Shown here: positions 1-7,725 of the stretch, piece by piece
How positions within the stretch are numbered: the first letter of the stretch is position 1
Layout of the letters: the number at the start of each line of letters is the position of its first letter
DNA from: a virus
Strand: one strand, 5' to 3'
IMG/VR virus record: IMGVR_UViG_3300032342_000033
Span: 1 to 33,032 of that record
Length of the DNA stretch: 33,032 bases
Notes under the pieces: model-generated
What the model was told of the DNA's origin: nothing
The model's input: only the letters and a program-made list of their open reading frames with translations
The model's database searches: none
Made by a program: the position numbers and the translations under genes

Positions 1-3000
1 CACCACTATAGCCAGACGTTCCCGCTCCAGAATAGCCAGAAACTCCAGAGCCAGAGTAACCTGAAACGCCAGAACCAGAGTAGCCAGAGTAACCTGACAC
101 ACCGCTATAACCAGAAAAACCACTATAGCCAGACGTTCCCGCTCCAGAATAGCCAGAAACTCCAGAACCCGAGTAACCTGAAACGCCAGAACCAGAGTAG
201 CCAGAGTAACCTGACACACCGCTATAACCACTTATGCCGCTATAACCCGAGATGCCAGAATAGCCAGAAACTCCAGAGCCAGAGTAACCTGAAACGCCAG
301 AGTAGCCACTTGTGCCGCTGTAGCCCGAAACACCACTGTAGCCAGAATAACCTGAGACACCAGAGCCAGAGTAACCAGACACGCCAGAGCCAGAGTAGCC
401 ACTTACACCAGAGTAGCCACTTACACCAGAGCCGCTATAACCACTAAATCCTGAATAACCTAAGACACCAGAGCCAGAATAACCAGAAATACCGCTATAA
501 CCGCTTACACCCGAGCCAGAGTAACCAGAGATGCCGCTATAGCCACTTACACCTGAGCCAGAGTAACCAGAAACACCGGAGCCAGAGTAGCCACTTATTC
601 CACTATAGCCAGAGATGCCTGAATATCCAGAGACACCAGAGCCAGAGTAACCGGAAATGCCGCTATAGCCACTTACACCTGAGCCAGAATAGCCTGATAC
701 ACCGCTTCCGCTATAGCCGCTTACGCCAGAGCCTGAATATCCCGATGCTCCTGAACCTGTTGCACCAGAGTAACCAGAGACGCCAGATCCAGAATAACCA
801 GACACGCCAGAACCAGAGTAGCCAGAATAACCACTCACACCAGAGCCAGAATAACCAGAAACACCTGAGCCAGAGTAGCCACTTACACCAGAGCCAGAAT
901 AGCCACTGTAGCCAGAGACGCCAGAGCCTGAGTAACCACTTACACCAGAACCTGAGTAGCCAGAATCACCCGCAGGACCAGAATATCCTAAACCACTGTA
1001 TCCACTTACACCCGAACCAGAGTAGCCACTTACGCCTGAATAGCCTGAAACACCAGAATAGCCACTCAAACCTGAGTAGCCTGAGTAGCCAGATGTTGCA
1101 ATTCCAGAATATCCCGAAGTGCCTAAACCAGAATAACCACTAATACCAGAATAACCTGAAACGCCTGGAGAACCCGAATCAGCATTTAATCCTGAATATC
1201 CCGATGTGCCAATTGATCCTGAATAGCCAGAAGTACCAGAGCCGCTGTAGCCTGATATTCCAGAGCCTGAATAACCGCTTACACCAGAATAGCCACTGAG
1301 ACCGATTGAGCCAATTGAAAGGGTTGAAATCTGGTAACTGGTGTGTTCTATTCCGCAGAAGTACATTACGAAGTCGCAGTTTGCAGGGGCAGAGACACGT
1401 TGAGCGTAGATTCTGTACAGAAGTCTATTATCTGTAGTCAGAGCATGAGCATCGGGATTAGTCGTATGTATGTGTAACAGTTGAAGAGCGTCCGAGAAGT
1501 CTACACTTGTAGTGGTTCGTAGAAGTGATTCTGCAGAACCGTCTGCTTCAGTGTGGTATGTTTCTACGTAGACTTTTGCTACTTGGTTTCCAGCACCTGT
1601 TTGTACCCAGAAGTATCTTTCGTTGATGCCGGCTGGGAGAGCAGTTACGCCAGGGACTCCAGGTTCTGTGATGAATGCACCAACCAAGAATGGAGACGTA
1701 CCAGTTAATGTTAGAGCAATGCCACTCTCACCGTTAGGTGAAGGCGACTCACGCATGACGTAGTAGCCTGAAGTTGCAGAAATAGTTGATGGGTCAGGAT
1801 AGAAGGGCTTACCGGCAGCATTTCCATCATGCCCGCTATATCCAGAATGTCCAGAGTAGCCACTTATACCTGAATAGCCACTTATTCCTGAGTAACCAGA
1901 AATTCCACTATAGCCGGAATAGCCAGAGACACCAGAACCTGAATAGCCACTCACTCCTGAGCCAGAATATCCCGAGTAGCCACTTACTCCTGAGCCAGAA
2001 TATCCAGAATAACCGCTTACACCAGAACCAGAATAGCCAGAGATACCAGAGTAACCTGAAACGCCACTGCCACTGTATCCTGAAACACCAGATCCAGAAT
2101 AACCTGAAGTGCCAGAACCTGAATATCCGCTTACTCCCGATCCAGAATAGCCAGAAACACCAGAACCTGAATAGCCAGAAACACCAGATCCAGAATAACC
2201 CGAAGTGCCAGAACCTGAATATCCGCTTACTCCCGAGCCACTATAACCTGAATATCCACTTATGCCGGAACCACTATAGCCTGAATAACCCGAGACGCCA
2301 GAGTAGCCTGAAATACCAGAATAACCACTATAGCCTGAAGTGCCAATGCCAGAATAGCCAGAAACGCCAGAACCAGAGTAGCCAGAAACACCTGGAGATC
2401 CCGAATCGGCGTTTATTCCGGAATAGCCCGATATACCAGAATAGCCAGACGTTCCAAAACCAGAATAACCACTTACACCGGAACCAGAATAGCCTGAAAC
2501 ACCAGAGCCAGAATAACCACTTACACCAGATCCGCTATAACCTGATTTTCCTGAATAGCCAGAGATGCCCGAATAACCTGAATAGCCACTTACACCGGAG
2601 CCAGAATAGCCAGAAACGCCAGAACCAGAGTAGCCAGAAACACCAGAACCAGAGTAGCCAGAAACACCAAAACCAGAATAACCTGACTTTCCAGAATAAC
2701 CTGAGATGCCAGAATAACCAGAATAACCACTTACGCCGGAACCTGAATAACCGGAAACGCCAGAACCTGAGTAGCCAGAGACACCGCTGTATCCCGAAAT
2801 TCCCGAACCGGAATAGCCAGAAACCCCGCTGCCACTGTAGCCTGAAACACCAGAGCCTGAGTAGCCAGAGACACCAGAATAGCCAGAAATTCCAGAGTAG
2901 CCCGAGCCTCCTGCACCGCTATAACCAGATGTACCAGATCCCGAATAGCCACTTATACCAGAACCACTGTATCCAGAAATTCCAGAACCGCTGTAGCCTG

Positions 3001-3670
3001 AAACTCCAGAACCTGAGTAGCCTGAAGGGCCAGAATAACCCGACGTACCGAGGCCAGAATAGCCTGAAAATCCTAAGCCAGAATAACCTGAAGTTCCTGA
3101 TCCTGAATAACCGCTTACACCGGAGCCTGAGTAACCACTCACACCTGAGCCTGAGTAACCAGAGATACCAGAGTAACCACTTACGCCAGAATAGCCAGAG
3201 ACACCAGAACCCGAATAACCGGAAGTACCCGAACCTGAATAGCCAGAGTAACCGCTTACGCCACTATAGCCAGACTTTCCAGAATAACCTGAATAGCCTG
3301 AAACACCTGAGCCAGAATAGCCACTTACACCAGAGCCAGAGTAGCCACTTGTGCCTGAACCGGAATAGCCAGACTTTCCAGAATAACCCGAATAGCCTGA
3401 AACACCAGAGCCTGAGTAACCAGAGACACCAGCTGGACCAGAATAACCAAGACCCGAATAGCCTGATTGTCCTTGAAATCCTGAATAGCCTGATGTTTGA
3501 GCATCGGATCCGGAATAGCCCGAATAGCCTGACGTTCCAGAATAACCTGAAGTGCCCGCACCTGCAACAGCGTTTTCTATTGTTCCGCTAGTGCTCCAAC
3601 GCAAAAACTTCCCAGCATCTGGCTGAGAAGCATCTAGTAATTCACGGAATCGTTTATATACGCGCTGCAT
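1..3670 (-). CDS. Giant GYSG-repeat (collagen-like) fibre protein, 3'-truncated by window edge
   Basis: The gene starts at ATG 3670-3668, overlapping the previous stop as TAATG. The frame samples as open down to base 2, giving at least 1,222 residues with no stop reached. Residues 1-40 form a short anchor containing GKFLRWSTSGTIENAV, similar to GKFLVWKNDGTIENVV in the 12488 gene. Residues about 41-613 are GYSG-type repeats (GYSGSGVS, GYSGISGYSG). Residues about 615-787 (bases 1310-1830) are a non-repetitive, probably beta-sandwich domain with an aromatic/charged composition. GYSG repeats then resume to the window edge. Such chains are usually labelled collagen-like and occur in phage adsorption fibres; the attachment role is inferred from position. 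The repeat arm contains a 117-base tandem duplication and a block 96% identical to part of the 7380 gene. The C-terminal tip, which usually sets specificity, lies outside the window. Confidence 0.85.
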   Translation of the reverse strand, partial: MQRVYKRFRELLDASQPDAGKFLRWSTSGTIENAVAGAGTSGYSGTSGYSGYSGSDAQTSGYSGFQGQSGYSGLGYSGPAGVSGYSGSGVSGYSGYSGKSGYSGSGTSGYSGSGVSGYSGSGVSGYSGYSGKSGYSGVSGYSGYSGSGTSGYSGSGVSGYSGVSGYSGISGYSGSGVSGYSGSGVSGYSGSGTSGYSGLGFSGYSGLGTSGYSGPSGYSGSGVSGYSGSGISGYSGSGISGYSGSGTSGYSGAGGSGYSGISGYSGVSGYSGSGVSGYSGSGVSGYSGSGISGYSGVSGYSGSGVSGYSGSGVSGYSGYSGISGYSGKSGYSGFGVSGYSGSGVSGYSGSGVSGYSGSGVSGYSGYSGISGYSGKSGYSGSGVSGYSGSGVSGYSGSGVSGYSGFGTSGYSGISGYSGINADSGSPGVSGYSGSGVSGYSGIGTSGYSGYSGISGYSGVSGYSGYSGSGISGYSGYSGSGVSGYSGSGTSGYSGSGVSGYSGSGVSGYSGSGVSGYSGSGTSGYSGSGVSGYSGSGVSGYSGISGYSGSGVSGYSGYSGSGVSGYSGYSGSGVSGYSGSGVSGYSGYSGISGYSGISGYSGISGYSGHSGYSGHDGNAAGKPFYPDPSTISATSGYYVMRESPSPNGESGIALTLTGTSPFLVGAFITEPGVPGVTALPAGINERYFWVQTGAGNQVAKVYVETYHTEADGSAESLLRTTTSVDFSDALQLLHIHTTNPDAHALTTDNRLLYRIYAQRVSAPANCDFVMYFCGIEHTSYQISTLSIGSIGLSGYSGVSGYSGSGISGYSGSGTSGYSGSIGTSGYSGLNADSGSPGVSGYSGISGYSGLGTSGYSGIATSGYSGYSGLSGYSGVSGYSGVSGYSGSGVSGYSGLGYSGPAGDSGYSGSGVSGYSGSGVSGYSGYSGSGVSGYSGSGVSGYSGSGVSGYSGYSGSGVSGYSGSGVSGYSGATGSGASGYSGSGVSGYSGSGVSGYSGSGVSGYSGISGYSGSGVSGYSGISGYSGISGYSGSGVSGYSGSGVSGYSGISGYSGSGVSGYSGISGYSGSGVLGYSGFSGYSGSGVSGYSGVSGYSGSGVSGYSGSGVSGYSGYSGVSGYSGTSGYSGVSGYSGSGVSGYSGISGYSGISGYSGVSGYSGYSGSGVSGYSGSGVSGYSGAGTSGYSGFSGYSGVSGYSGYSGSGVSGYSGSGVSGYSGAGTSGYSG
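4..230. repeat. 117-base tandem duplication inside the GYSG gene
   Basis: Bases 4-113 recur at 121-230 with only two mismatches (at 50 and 53, against 167 and 170). The 117-base period is 39 codons, so the reading frame is kept. It is larger than the basic 24-base unit, and the low divergence suggests a recent duplication of a compound repeat block. Confidence 0.85.
41..160. repeat. Block shared with the neighbouring fibre gene (5641-5760)
   Basis: Bases 41-160 align without gaps to bases 5641-5760. I count five mismatches in 120 bases (50, 53, 83, 89 and 118). Both copies are in frame in different GYSG genes. Identity this high in a repeat whose codons otherwise vary suggests gene conversion or unequal recombination between the two genes. 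Confidence 0.8.
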
Positions 3671-3882
3671 TAAGTCGTTCTTCCATATTTTTCTTGAGAT
3701 ACGAAGGCGCTAACTTTTCTGGCAACGGTAAAAAGGGAGGGCTTTACATTGGCTAAGAATAGATTTACTTTTTTTGATGATATGAATATTGAGTCGATAT
3801 CGCCTTTATTGATGATTATTACAGTAACTACTGCAGAAAAATCACCGTATGGAAGCGACGCGTATTCATAGTTTCCGTACAT
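3670..3882 (-). CDS. Small hypothetical protein, 70 aa
   Basis: A 70-residue protein starting at ATG 3882, with a short GGA Shine-Dalgarno-like sequence about 6 bases upstream (AATAGGAATATGAATG). Its TAA stop overlaps the ATG of the following giant fibre gene as TAATG, which implies translational coupling. The N-terminus (MYGNYEYASLPYGDF) is aromatic, followed by a hydrophobic beta-like stretch (AVVTVIIINKGDID). I see no signal peptide or clear membrane helix. I do not recognise the family. Its place between two fibre-region genes suggests a small fibre-attachment or accessory protein, but this is inference only. Confidence 0.6.
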   Translation of the reverse strand: MYGNYEYASLPYGDFSAVVTVIIINKGDIDSIFISSKKVNLFLANVKPSLFTVARKVSAFVSQEKYGRTT

Positions 3883-3893
3883 TCATATTCCTA

Positions 3894-4634
3894 TTAAGTA
3901 TTAGACGTTGTGAAGACACTCTTGTTAGCTACTGGGTTGAGGACGAGTGAATGTGCTATAAATCCTTCAGCATTTGTATCTGTAGGACCAGTCATCGAGG
4001 CTGGTGTCTCGGCAGCATATCCAGGCCAAAATCTATAGCCTATTCTACCAGCTATACCACTTTTAGCTGTTCCGCTTCCTATGTGTAAGCAGCCAACAGC
4101 GTTTGTATAGTTAGCACCAACGACAAGCTGTACAGCAGATGTGAGTGAGCAAGTTCCAACCTCTAAAACAACAGAACCAGGAATAGTAGGTGTGACAGCT
4201 GCAAAAACAGGTAGCGGAGAGTTTGTGCCTGAGTTTGCACCACTTTGACTGGCGATCAGTGGAGTCACCGAATTTACGCCTCGCCAGACAGAAACCATGC
4301 CTATTCTGCCATAGCCTGCAGTGACAGTACCGAAGACAGTGACAGATGCTAAATCAGCATCAGCTGTTAGATACTTATAAGCAACACATGCTGAAGGGTC
4401 AATAGTTTCTGCCACAGCTGCTTTGTAGAGATTTGTGTACAGATTTGTATCTGAGCCAGATACGCCTGTTGAAGAGACACTGCCAGTTCCAGCAGAGTAT
4501 GCTGTATGTGCTACTACGAAGTCGCCAACACGGGCGGCTGTGTCGATGCCACCTGTGAGCTCCGTAAGACTTACATCGTATGTTCCCGTGGAGGCTATTC
4601 CACTTACAAAGTTTCCGCCTACGAATTTTATCAC
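3894..4634 (-). CDS. Fibre-region beta-rich structural protein, 246 aa
   Basis: The frame begins at GTG 4634, one base after the TAA of the giant fibre gene at 4636. No Shine-Dalgarno sequence is visible, so it is probably translated by re-initiation after the upstream gene. Composition is rich in Ala, Gly, Ser, Thr and Val with few charges, typical of phage appendage beta-structures. The N-terminus (MIKFVGGNFVSGIASTGTYD) and the region up to GDFVVAHTAYSAGTGS resemble domains often found in phage fibre or virion-decorating proteins. The chain ends LNPVANKSVF. No catalytic motif is seen. Position directly after a GYSG fibre suggests a co-assembling tip, knob or accessory protein; the exact role is unknown. 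Confidence 0.7.
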   Translation of the reverse strand: MIKFVGGNFVSGIASTGTYDVSLTELTGGIDTAARVGDFVVAHTAYSAGTGSVSSTGVSGSDTNLYTNLYKAAVAETIDPSACVAYKYLTADADLASVTVFGTVTAGYGRIGMVSVWRGVNSVTPLIASQSGANSGTNSPLPVFAAVTPTIPGSVVLEVGTCSLTSAVQLVVGANYTNAVGCLHIGSGTAKSGIAGRIGYRFWPGYAAETPASMTGPTDTNAEGFIAHSLVLNPVANKSVFTTSNT

Positions 4635-4635
4635 T

Positions 4636-7380
4636 TTATGGTACCGTACAAGACAGCGTTACAACACCGAGACCCGGTGTTCCAGAGACAGCAACTATTT
4701 GTAGCCATAGCCAGTTGTCGGCAGCTAGTGCTGTGTCTGCGAAGCCAGCTGGAGCAACTGTTACACCTGCAACAGGAGCATACGTACTTGTCGTTAGCAA
4801 CGATGAGCCAGATGTGCCGATTGATGATCGTTCTTGAATGTTGAACGTGAAGCCCGATACGTTGAGTGCATATGCATCAGCTCTGGTAGCAGTGTGAGCT
4901 TCTTTTAGTCGTGGACCAGGGATGCCAGAAGCGATGGCAGAACTTGCAACGGGATTATCTACAACCCATGTGTAAGTACGTATTCCAGCATTTCCAGAGT
5001 AGCCCGATGTGCCTGCTCCCGACCAGCCTGAATAACCTGAGTCACCGGCACCTGAATAACCTGAATTGCCTGAATAGCCTGAGCTGCCTACACCCGAGTA
5101 GCCACTAAAACCAGAATAACCACTTACACCAGAGCCAGAGAATCCAGAGTAGCCTGAAACACCAGAGCCAGAATAGCCTGATATTCCGCTGTAACCAGAA
5201 TAGCCAGAAACACCTGAACCAGAATAACCAGAAACGCCTGCACCAGAATAACCAGAAACGCCTGCACCAGAATAGCCACTTACGCCAGAGCCAGAGAAAC
5301 CAGAGTAGCCAGACGACCCGGAGCCGCTATAACCAGAATAGCCAGATGTACCAGAATAGCCAGACATTTGAGCATCCTGCCCTGAATAGCCAGAAGTACT
5401 AGAACCTGCGGCACCTGAGTAGCCAGAGGCTGTTAGAAGATCCCAATAAGCTGTTCCAGCTGGATTTGGTGTTTGCCCCGTTCCGCTTTGAATACAAATA
5501 TATCCTGCACCCAAATATCCGACCGTATCGTTCGGAACATATCCTGAACCTGCACTATATTGACCTTGCCAAGGATAATTTTCGCCACTTACTCCTGAGT
5601 AGCCAGAAACTCCAGAACCCGAGTAACCTGAAACGCCAGAAACTCCAGAACCCGAGTAACCTGAAACGCCAGAACCAGAGTAACCAGAATAACCTGACAC
5701 ACCGCTATAACCAGAAACACCACTATAGCCAGACGTTCCCGCTCCAGAATAGCCAGAAACACCAGAGCCCGAATAACCTGAAACGCCAGAACCAGAATAA
5801 CCAGAATAACCAGAATAACCAGAAATTCCAGAGTAGCCGCTTACACCAGAATAACCCGAATAGCCCGATGTACCTAAGCCAGAATAACCACTTACGCCAG
5901 AACCAGAATAGCCAGAAACACCAGAACCAGAATAGCCAGAAACACCAGAACCAGAATAGCCACTATAGCCCGAAGTTCCAGAATAACCCGAATATCCTGA
6001 AATTCCTGAGTAGCCAGAAGTTCCGATACCAGAGTAACCACTAACTCCAGAACCAGAATAACCAGAAACACCGGAGCCCGAATAGCCACTATAGCCCGAT
6101 GTACCAGAATAACCAGAAACGCCCGAATAGCCGCTTACACCAGAACCAGAATAGCCAGAGACGCCAGAACCAGAGTAACCAGAAAAACCAGAATAGCCAC
6201 TAACGCCGGAGCCAGAATAGCCAGACTTACCAGAGTAACCTGAATAACCGCTAACGCCTGAATAACCGCTAACGCCTGAATAGCCACTAACACCTGAATA
6301 GCCGCTAACACCAGAACCAGAATAACCTGAAACGCCTGAACCCGAATAACCCGATTTACCGCTATAACCAGAAACACCGGAGCCCGAATAGCCACTTGCA
6401 CCAGAATAGCCTGATCCGCCTGAATAACCAGATGTTAAAGCATCTGAACCCGAATAACCAGAAATTCCAGAATAACCCGAAGCACCTCCGCCAGGACCAG
6501 AATAACCAGAAGTACTAGTACCTGAATTGCCCGAATAACCAGAAACTCCAGAATATCCCGATGTTAGAGCATCAGAGCCAGAGTAGCCAGAAACTCCAGA
6601 ACCCGAGTAGCCGCTGACACCTGAACCAGAGTAACCCGAAACACCAGAGCCAGAGTAACCTGAAACACCAGAGCCAGAGTAACCTGAAACACCAGAGCCA
6701 GAGTAACCTGAAACACCAGAGCCAGAGTAACCAGACACGCCAGAGCCAGAGTAGCCAGATATACCCGAATAACCGCTAACACCCGAACCAGAATAGCCCG
6801 ATTCACCAGAATAACCCGAATAACCAGAAATTCCAGAGTAGCCAGATATACCCGAATAACCGCTAACACCCGAACCAGAATAACCACTAACGCCAGAGCC
6901 AGAGTAGCCCGATATACCACTATGACCCGAAGTTCCAATTCCAGAATAACCGGATGTTAGAGCATCGGAGCCAGAGTAGCCAGATGTTCCCACACCATCA
7001 ACACCTGAATAACCAGATGTTCCCATGCCAGAATAACCTGAAACGGGCACTGCTATATTGTTTTCTAGCTCTTGTATCTTTCCTGCTGTAATTGCATGAA
7101 TAATTTTATCGCCGACATTCCATTCTTTTGCTAAAGTGTCTTCTTGTGCTCGAGTAATCGTAAACGTATCTACAGAGGAAAGTTCACAAAGAACGATCTC
7201 TCTAGCAATATCATCAGAAGGATTTATATAAGTCGAAGACCAGATAACGGCAATAAAAATTCCCGTTTGAGGGAATCTTACACCATGTCCAACTGCAACT
7301 GTTAAGCTTAAATCACCAGAGCCAATTCGAGCCGCAATGGTCGATTTAGCAAAGTTTTTATTTTTGAAAACGATGGCCAA
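4636..7380 (-). CDS. GYSG-repeat fibre protein with embedded and C-terminal globular domains, 914 aa
   Basis: Start chosen at TTG 7380, because a strong AAAGGAGAG lies 5 bases upstream and the product then begins MAIVFKNKNFAKS. Residues 1-110 are a globular anchor with the same pattern as the N-terminus of the 18164 gene (F-K-N, short Ala/Ser stretch, T/S-L-T-V, FP, EIV, FTITRA). Residues 115-595 are GYSG repeats. Residues about 597-649 are a small aromatic module (WQGQYSAGSGYVPNDTVGYL, later YWDLL) resembling carbohydrate-binding modules of the chitin-binding type. Repeats resume to about residue 795, and a beta-rich C-terminal domain of about 118 residues (RTYTWVVDNPV to LSCTVP) ends the chain. 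The architecture fits a long tail fibre attached to the baseplate by its N-terminus. Attachment and sugar binding are inferred. Confidence 0.85.
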   Translation of the reverse strand: MAIVFKNKNFAKSTIAARIGSGDLSLTVAVGHGVRFPQTGIFIAVIWSSTYINPSDDIAREIVLCELSSVDTFTITRAQEDTLAKEWNVGDKIIHAITAGKIQELENNIAVPVSGYSGMGTSGYSGVDGVGTSGYSGSDALTSGYSGIGTSGHSGISGYSGSGVSGYSGSGVSGYSGISGYSGISGYSGYSGESGYSGSGVSGYSGISGYSGSGVSGYSGSGVSGYSGSGVSGYSGSGVSGYSGSGVSGYSGSGVSGYSGSGVSGYSGSDALTSGYSGVSGYSGNSGTSTSGYSGPGGGASGYSGISGYSGSDALTSGYSGGSGYSGASGYSGSGVSGYSGKSGYSGSGVSGYSGSGVSGYSGVSGYSGVSGYSGVSGYSGYSGKSGYSGSGVSGYSGFSGYSGSGVSGYSGSGVSGYSGVSGYSGTSGYSGYSGSGVSGYSGSGVSGYSGIGTSGYSGISGYSGYSGTSGYSGYSGSGVSGYSGSGVSGYSGSGVSGYSGLGTSGYSGYSGVSGYSGISGYSGYSGYSGSGVSGYSGSGVSGYSGAGTSGYSGVSGYSGVSGYSGYSGSGVSGYSGSGVSGVSGYSGSGVSGYSGVSGENYPWQGQYSAGSGYVPNDTVGYLGAGYICIQSGTGQTPNPAGTAYWDLLTASGYSGAAGSSTSGYSGQDAQMSGYSGTSGYSGYSGSGSSGYSGFSGSGVSGYSGAGVSGYSGAGVSGYSGSGVSGYSGYSGISGYSGSGVSGYSGFSGSGVSGYSGFSGYSGVGSSGYSGNSGYSGAGDSGYSGWSGAGTSGYSGNAGIRTYTWVVDNPVASSAIASGIPGPRLKEAHTATRADAYALNVSGFTFNIQERSSIGTSGSSLLTTSTYAPVAGVTVAPAGFADTALAADNWLWLQIVAVSGTPGLGVVTLSCTVP
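5332..5394. repeat. 63-base exact match to 11658-11720
   Basis: Bases 5332-5394 are identical to 11658-11720 over 63 bases. Both encode the same segment, containing SGQDAQMSGYSGTSGYSG, in two different fibre genes. The unusual QDAQM insertion makes chance convergence of a simple repeat unlikely and supports exchange of repeat modules between the genes. Confidence 0.85.
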
Positions 7381-7381
7381 A

Positions 7382-7714
7382 TTAACTCTCCTTTACAATA
7401 ATCCAGACATCATCTTCCTTTTTTTGAGTGTCCGACAACGTTATTCTATATGAAAGTCTATATTTGAAACCAGATATGCCCGCAGAAACCATGACAACAA
7501 GAACTCTTTCTCTACCCACAACACCAGTTAAAGAGGGAGAGCCAGTCTGAATGTGCGGACCATAGTTCGCTGCAATCAACCCTTGAGTTACAGCAACAGT
7601 TTCTTCTAATGTCACTGAATATGCCGCAATAGTCGTTCCAGAAGGAACACGTCGTGAAAAGTCTACAGCAACAAGTTCTTCTTCATAGGGTTGTTTAGTA
7701 TATTCGAAGGCCAT
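7382..7714 (-). CDS. Small beta-sandwich-like fibre accessory protein, 110 aa
   Basis: ATG at 7714 with AAGGGG 7 bases upstream. The product begins MAFEYTKQPYEEELVAVDFS, then shows alternating beta-like segments (GTTIAAYSVTLEETVAV, ERVLVVMVSAG, YRLSYRITLSD) ending in VWIIVKES. This composition and length are typical of small Ig-like proteins encoded beside phage fibre genes. No membrane helix, signal peptide or catalytic motif is seen. The stop lies one base before the TTG of the next GYSG fibre, and that gene's ribosome-binding site lies inside this coding end, so the two are probably translationally coupled. A fibre-assembly or attachment role is inferred from context. Confidence 0.7.
   Translation of the reverse strand: MAFEYTKQPYEEELVAVDFSRRVPSGTTIAAYSVTLEETVAVTQGLIAANYGPHIQTGSPSLTGVVGRERVLVVMVSAGISGFKYRLSYRITLSDTQKKEDDVWIIVKES
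7386..7394 (-). promoter_or_regulatory. Strong ribosome-binding site that decides a TTG start
   Basis: AAAGGAGAG on the minus strand, 5 bases before TTG 7380. There is no ATG or GTG nearby in this frame, so this site is the main support for the TTG start of the 914-residue fibre. Confidence 0.7.
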
Positions 7715-7725
7715 TTATTATCCCC

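Noticed and set aside
1786-3591. Long plus-strand open frame (601 codons), with others at 745-1143, 5466-6044, 9791-10393 and 11672-12028
   Set aside because: These are antisense to GYSG repeats. The codons for Gly, Ser and Tyr in that frame give no plus-strand stops, producing false Asn/Gln/His/Ser-rich proteins without ribosome-binding sites.
4435-4844. Overlapping plus-strand frames beside the 7380 fibre
   Set aside because: They are short, overlap two well-supported minus-strand genes, lack ribosome-binding sites and contradict the single-strand layout of the whole window.
5892-6938. Hydrophobic minus-strand frames full of LAILVLVF-type repeats (also at 2731-2952, 9650-9847 and 11225-11866)
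   Set aside because: They are shifted readings of the same GYSG DNA and overlap the real frame completely. Their membrane-like look is an artefact of reading Gly-Tyr-Ser codons in another frame.
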